From Chrysomallon squamiferum (taxonomy: Eukaryota > Mollusca > Gastropoda > Neomphalida > Peltospiridae), in NCBI GenBank assembly GCA_012295275.1, contig CM022669.1, positions 2,457,640 through 2,521,639 of the forward strand: a stretch of DNA of 64,000 nt. Direction: 5' to 3'. The position numbers and the translations under genes were made by a program. Below, one piece after another: positions 61,687 to 64,000 of the stretch (the first letter of the stretch is position 1; every line of letters starts with the position of its first letter). Below the pieces are notes generated by a model. The model saw only the letters and a list, made by a program, of their open reading frames with translations. It did no database searches and was not told where the DNA came from.

Positions 61687-64000
61687 TGAGATAATCTACA
61701 ATAACAAAAATCATAATGGAAAAAAAAAATGCATAATGAACAGATTTAAGTGATTTTTCCTACAAAGCACATAACTATTCACAATACATTTATTTTTACT
61801 TTCTCAAAATATTAATTTATAACATTTAAAATGAATGTCAATAAGTCAATATTTAAATAATTTACCCAGAGGTAATATTTAGGGTCTATAGCTTCACAGC
61901 CAATAAGGTTTGATGGTGGAAGCGGAGGTATGCGTATAGTCTCACTGATAACAAAGTCACTCCTTGGCTGAACGGTGGAACAAGTGCGAGAGTCGACTGT
62001 CTTCATTTTTATAATGCTTTTTGTAGCTGAACTCACAGATTTTGATTTTGCATGATACTGAGTCACCTGAAACATGAGATGATAAAACATTCTTTTTAGT
62101 ATCACTAGTTGCCTCCCTCTTTAACAGCTATTGCTTGCAAATTGTTTTCTATATAAGCATTCTCAGTTAATTCAGCAAATCATATTAAAATTAGTTATAT
62201 TTATGTGATAAAAACTGATTTCAGTTGTATCTGTGTGACTGTTTCTTTTATACTTTATATGAATGTTATTTATAATTTATATCAATATGACAACAATATA
62301 ACTAGAACATGAAGGAACATGTTTTATCTTTTTCACCAATCTTTTGAATGTACAGAGATTATAAAAGGAAACTAACAGATTGATAAGTTCAGCAAATCTT
62401 AAGATAATTTTTTCATTTCTTTTCTGTTTATTATATAGTAAATTAATTCAAAGTTATGTATTTTTCAGTTATCAGGTCATGAAATAATTACATCACAAAA
62501 ACAAAGATTTGCTGTCTCTTGATCTTGTTATATTTTGTCCAAGTTTATTATTAACAAAGGTTGGTTGATTCAATAAAATAATCACTTTTAAGCATACAAA
62601 TTGTGTTTAGGACTTTTGTTCATACTGTCGCAGGTACACTTTAAACAAACCCAAAGGGAGATAATTTGGATGATTACATACTGAAGTACTGTTAAAATAT
62701 TTAATTTGTTCACATACCATATCAAGATTAATTTCAGGAGTGATTTCACTGCGTGAATGATTAATAACTTGAGCAGTGATGAAGATTCTTTCACCAGGAA
62801 CATAGCCTCTACGATCCAATGAGAAATTTATATTGTAAATCCCTGAATCAAAACACCAGCAACCAATTTTCCTTTGTTCACGATGACAGATCTTTTCCTA
62901 AAACAATAAATTCAAATAAGTCAGATTTAAAACAAATGTAAATGTGTATATAATGTCAACTGAAATTCTAATTCCCATCATTATTATTTCAGTCTTAAAA
63001 TAATTAAATGTAAATTTTAATGTTCAACAGACTATTATTGTTGCTTTGACTGTAAGTTTTAATAAAACAAAATATCAAATCCCTAAATGGTTCAGTTAAA
63101 TGTTGAAAACATTTCACATCCTACAGTGATTAACATTTCACAACCTACAGTGGATGTCCTGTAATTGTAATTTCATGAAAAATAATTAAGCTATAACAAC
63201 AGTCTGACATCACTACAATGATTTAATAATAGTATAAAAAATCTAAGTAAAAGTGGTGCACAAACTCATTGTACCTTGGCTCTTTTGTCAGCATTGAGAT
63301 CATATTCGGAATTCACTGAGAATGGGGCTTTTGCAGTACAGTTGTTGGATTTTCCTGGGACAACCATTTTTCCTTTGACAAGATAGCGGACAAAACCCAT
63401 CTGACTTTCAAATGAAGATGGCAAATCCTGGGGAAGTGTGAAGCTTACTGGGAATTCATGATGGCCTGCTGGCATTTCTGTTGTTATATTAGCATTTCTC
63501 GTCTTCACCTTCTCTGTACCAGCATCTCCTAAATCTAAAGAAAAAAAAGAAAATATAAAAGATAATTTTTTTTTAATAATAATAAACATAAAGAACGATA
63601 AAATTATTGTAAACAAAAAAATACTATAAAAAGAAAATAGTACAGAGGTTAATATTATTAATTATAACGAAAAAGAATGTGATTATGTAGAATGTAATTA
63701 TTATTACAATTTCTAAACATTCTTATTTCAATATGGATAACAATTATTAAACTGACTTATCTGTATTAACAAATATGATAATATTAAAAACTATTAAATC
63801 ATCTAAATTGAAGTGTTTCTAGTAAAATATTTCAGCTATTAAATTTTAATAATTCTATGATACAATGTAGACATTTGAGACAAAAATAATTTAGACTTTC
63901 AACATAATATAATAAAACATATTTACCACCATGTCCCCAAAGGAAAATGTCTTTGTCAAAATAAGTCTCATCAGCATCAAAGTTAATAATCTCCAGCCCA
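60767..64000 (-). CDS. Alpha-arrestin (ARRDC-type), gene 2, 5' end outside the window
   Basis: Exons on the minus strand are 64000-63927, 63534-63275, 62897-62718, 62066-61866, 61473-61296 and 60963-60767; phases are 1, 0, 0, 0 and 1. After one leading base the join is 363 codons including the stop, fully in frame. Arrestin hallmarks are GHHEFPVSFTLPQDLPSSFE, MGFVRYLVKGKMVVPGK, RRGYVPGERIFITAQVINHS, IRIPPLPPSNLIGCEAI and EEIIIGTIPLG, with the PPxY motif in PPPTYEECVFG. It is the tandem paralogue of the arrestin at 41-53 kb, in the same orientation with the same intron positions. The family role is ubiquitin-ligase adaptation in membrane-protein trafficking; the specific cargo cannot be read from sequence. 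Confidence 0.93.
61296..61473 (-). CDS. Arrestin gene 2 exon: last arrestin strand and linker
   Basis: The acceptor is taattctcttcag and the donor CTGTC|GTAAGT, phase 0 to 1. It encodes IKLLPSGCYGDSIEICEEII, then IGTIPLG and a linker with GGDPPPDVTEATIPRQPSDC. Its phase-1 end is the reference point for the frame conflict in gene 1. Confidence 0.92.
61588..61690. repeat. (TG)n/(TA)n compound microsatellite
   Basis: Lies in the intron of arrestin gene 2 between the exons at 62066-61866 and 61473-61296. Confidence 0.95.
61866..62066 (-). CDS. Arrestin gene 2 exon: C-lobe
   Basis: The acceptor is tcatgtttcag and the donor CTGG|GTAAAT; 67 codons, phase 0 to 0. It has a Ser/Lys-rich opening (HAKSKSVSSATKSIIK), then ISETIRIPPLPPSNLIGCEA and YYLW, which aligns with KIPPLPPSHLNGCKI and QYILQ of gene 1. 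Confidence 0.93.
62718..62897 (-). CDS. Arrestin gene 2 exon: start of the C-terminal lobe
   Basis: The acceptor is attgttttag and the donor GATATG|GTATGT; 60 codons, phase 0 to 0. It encodes EKICHREQRKIGCWCFDSG, then LDRRGYVPGERIFITAQVIN. The G-Y-x-PGE motif is the standard arrestin C-lobe entry. Confidence 0.94.
63275..63534 (-). CDS. Arrestin gene 2 exon: N-lobe core
   Basis: The acceptor is ttctttag and the donor CCAAG|GTACAA. It encodes DLGDAGTEKVKTRNANITTE, then MPAGHHEFPVSFTLPQ and SSFESQMGFVRYLVKG. A second AG six bases into the exon (ATTTAG) is in frame and could give a two-residue splice variant. Confidence 0.93.
63927..64000 (-). CDS. Arrestin gene 2, exon cut by the window edge
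   Basis: The visible part encodes GLEIINFDADETYFDKDIFL, then WGHG, ending at donor GGTG|GTAAAT in phase 1. It corresponds to the end of exon 2 in gene 1. Confidence 0.88.

Overview
This is a eukaryotic, AT-rich, intron-rich genomic window. It most likely comes from an invertebrate, and probably a lophotrochozoan such as a mollusc. The grounds are GT-AG introns of 0.1 to 6 kb, very many simple repeats, a decayed lophotrochozoan-style Tc1 transposon, and invertebrate gene families (a lachesin/DIP-type Ig protein, a Spaetzle-like cystine knot, alpha-arrestins). The species call is inference. Four protein-coding genes can be read exon by exon with matching splice sites and phases.

Layout. (1) Plus strand, about 10.6-27.7 kb: seven exons encode a three-Ig-domain, probably GPI-anchored cell-adhesion protein of the lachesin/IgLON/DIP type. 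Its 5' signal-peptide exon is not certain; a short candidate lies at 8552-8594. Its introns hold most of the repeats: a hAT-type MITE with perfect 8-bp target duplication (14679-14995), a fossil Tc1 element (about 22837-23560), a 22-bp satellite (24889-26170) and several microsatellites. (2) Minus strand, 34.3-30.9 kb, perhaps from 35.2 kb: a secreted protein made of a long Tyr/Pro/Asn-rich tandem-repeat region followed by a ten-cysteine domain that resembles the Spaetzle/neurotrophin cystine knot. (3) Minus strand, 53.26-41.16 kb: a seven-exon alpha-arrestin (ARRDC type). Its sixth exon appears to lack one base in a G run, so the last exon with its PPxY motif falls out of frame as sequenced. 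(4) Minus strand, beyond 64.0 to 60.77 kb: a second alpha-arrestin with the same intron phases, cut by the window edge. Genes 3 and 4 are tandem paralogues.

Regions 1-8.5, 27.7-30.9, 35.3-41.1 and 53.3-60.7 kb carry no gene I can support. They hold microsatellites, decayed minisatellites, two tRNA-like SINE-head candidates and an unexpected number of perfect TGACGTCA (CRE) palindromes, two of them 17 bp apart at 37.94 kb.

How the genes relate: the Ig protein is expected at the cell surface of neurons or epithelia. The cystine-knot protein is secreted, as either a Toll-type ligand or a matrix protein. The two arrestins are expected to be cytosolic adaptors linking membrane cargo to NEDD4-family ubiquitin ligases. 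Nothing in the sequence shows that the four genes share one pathway.
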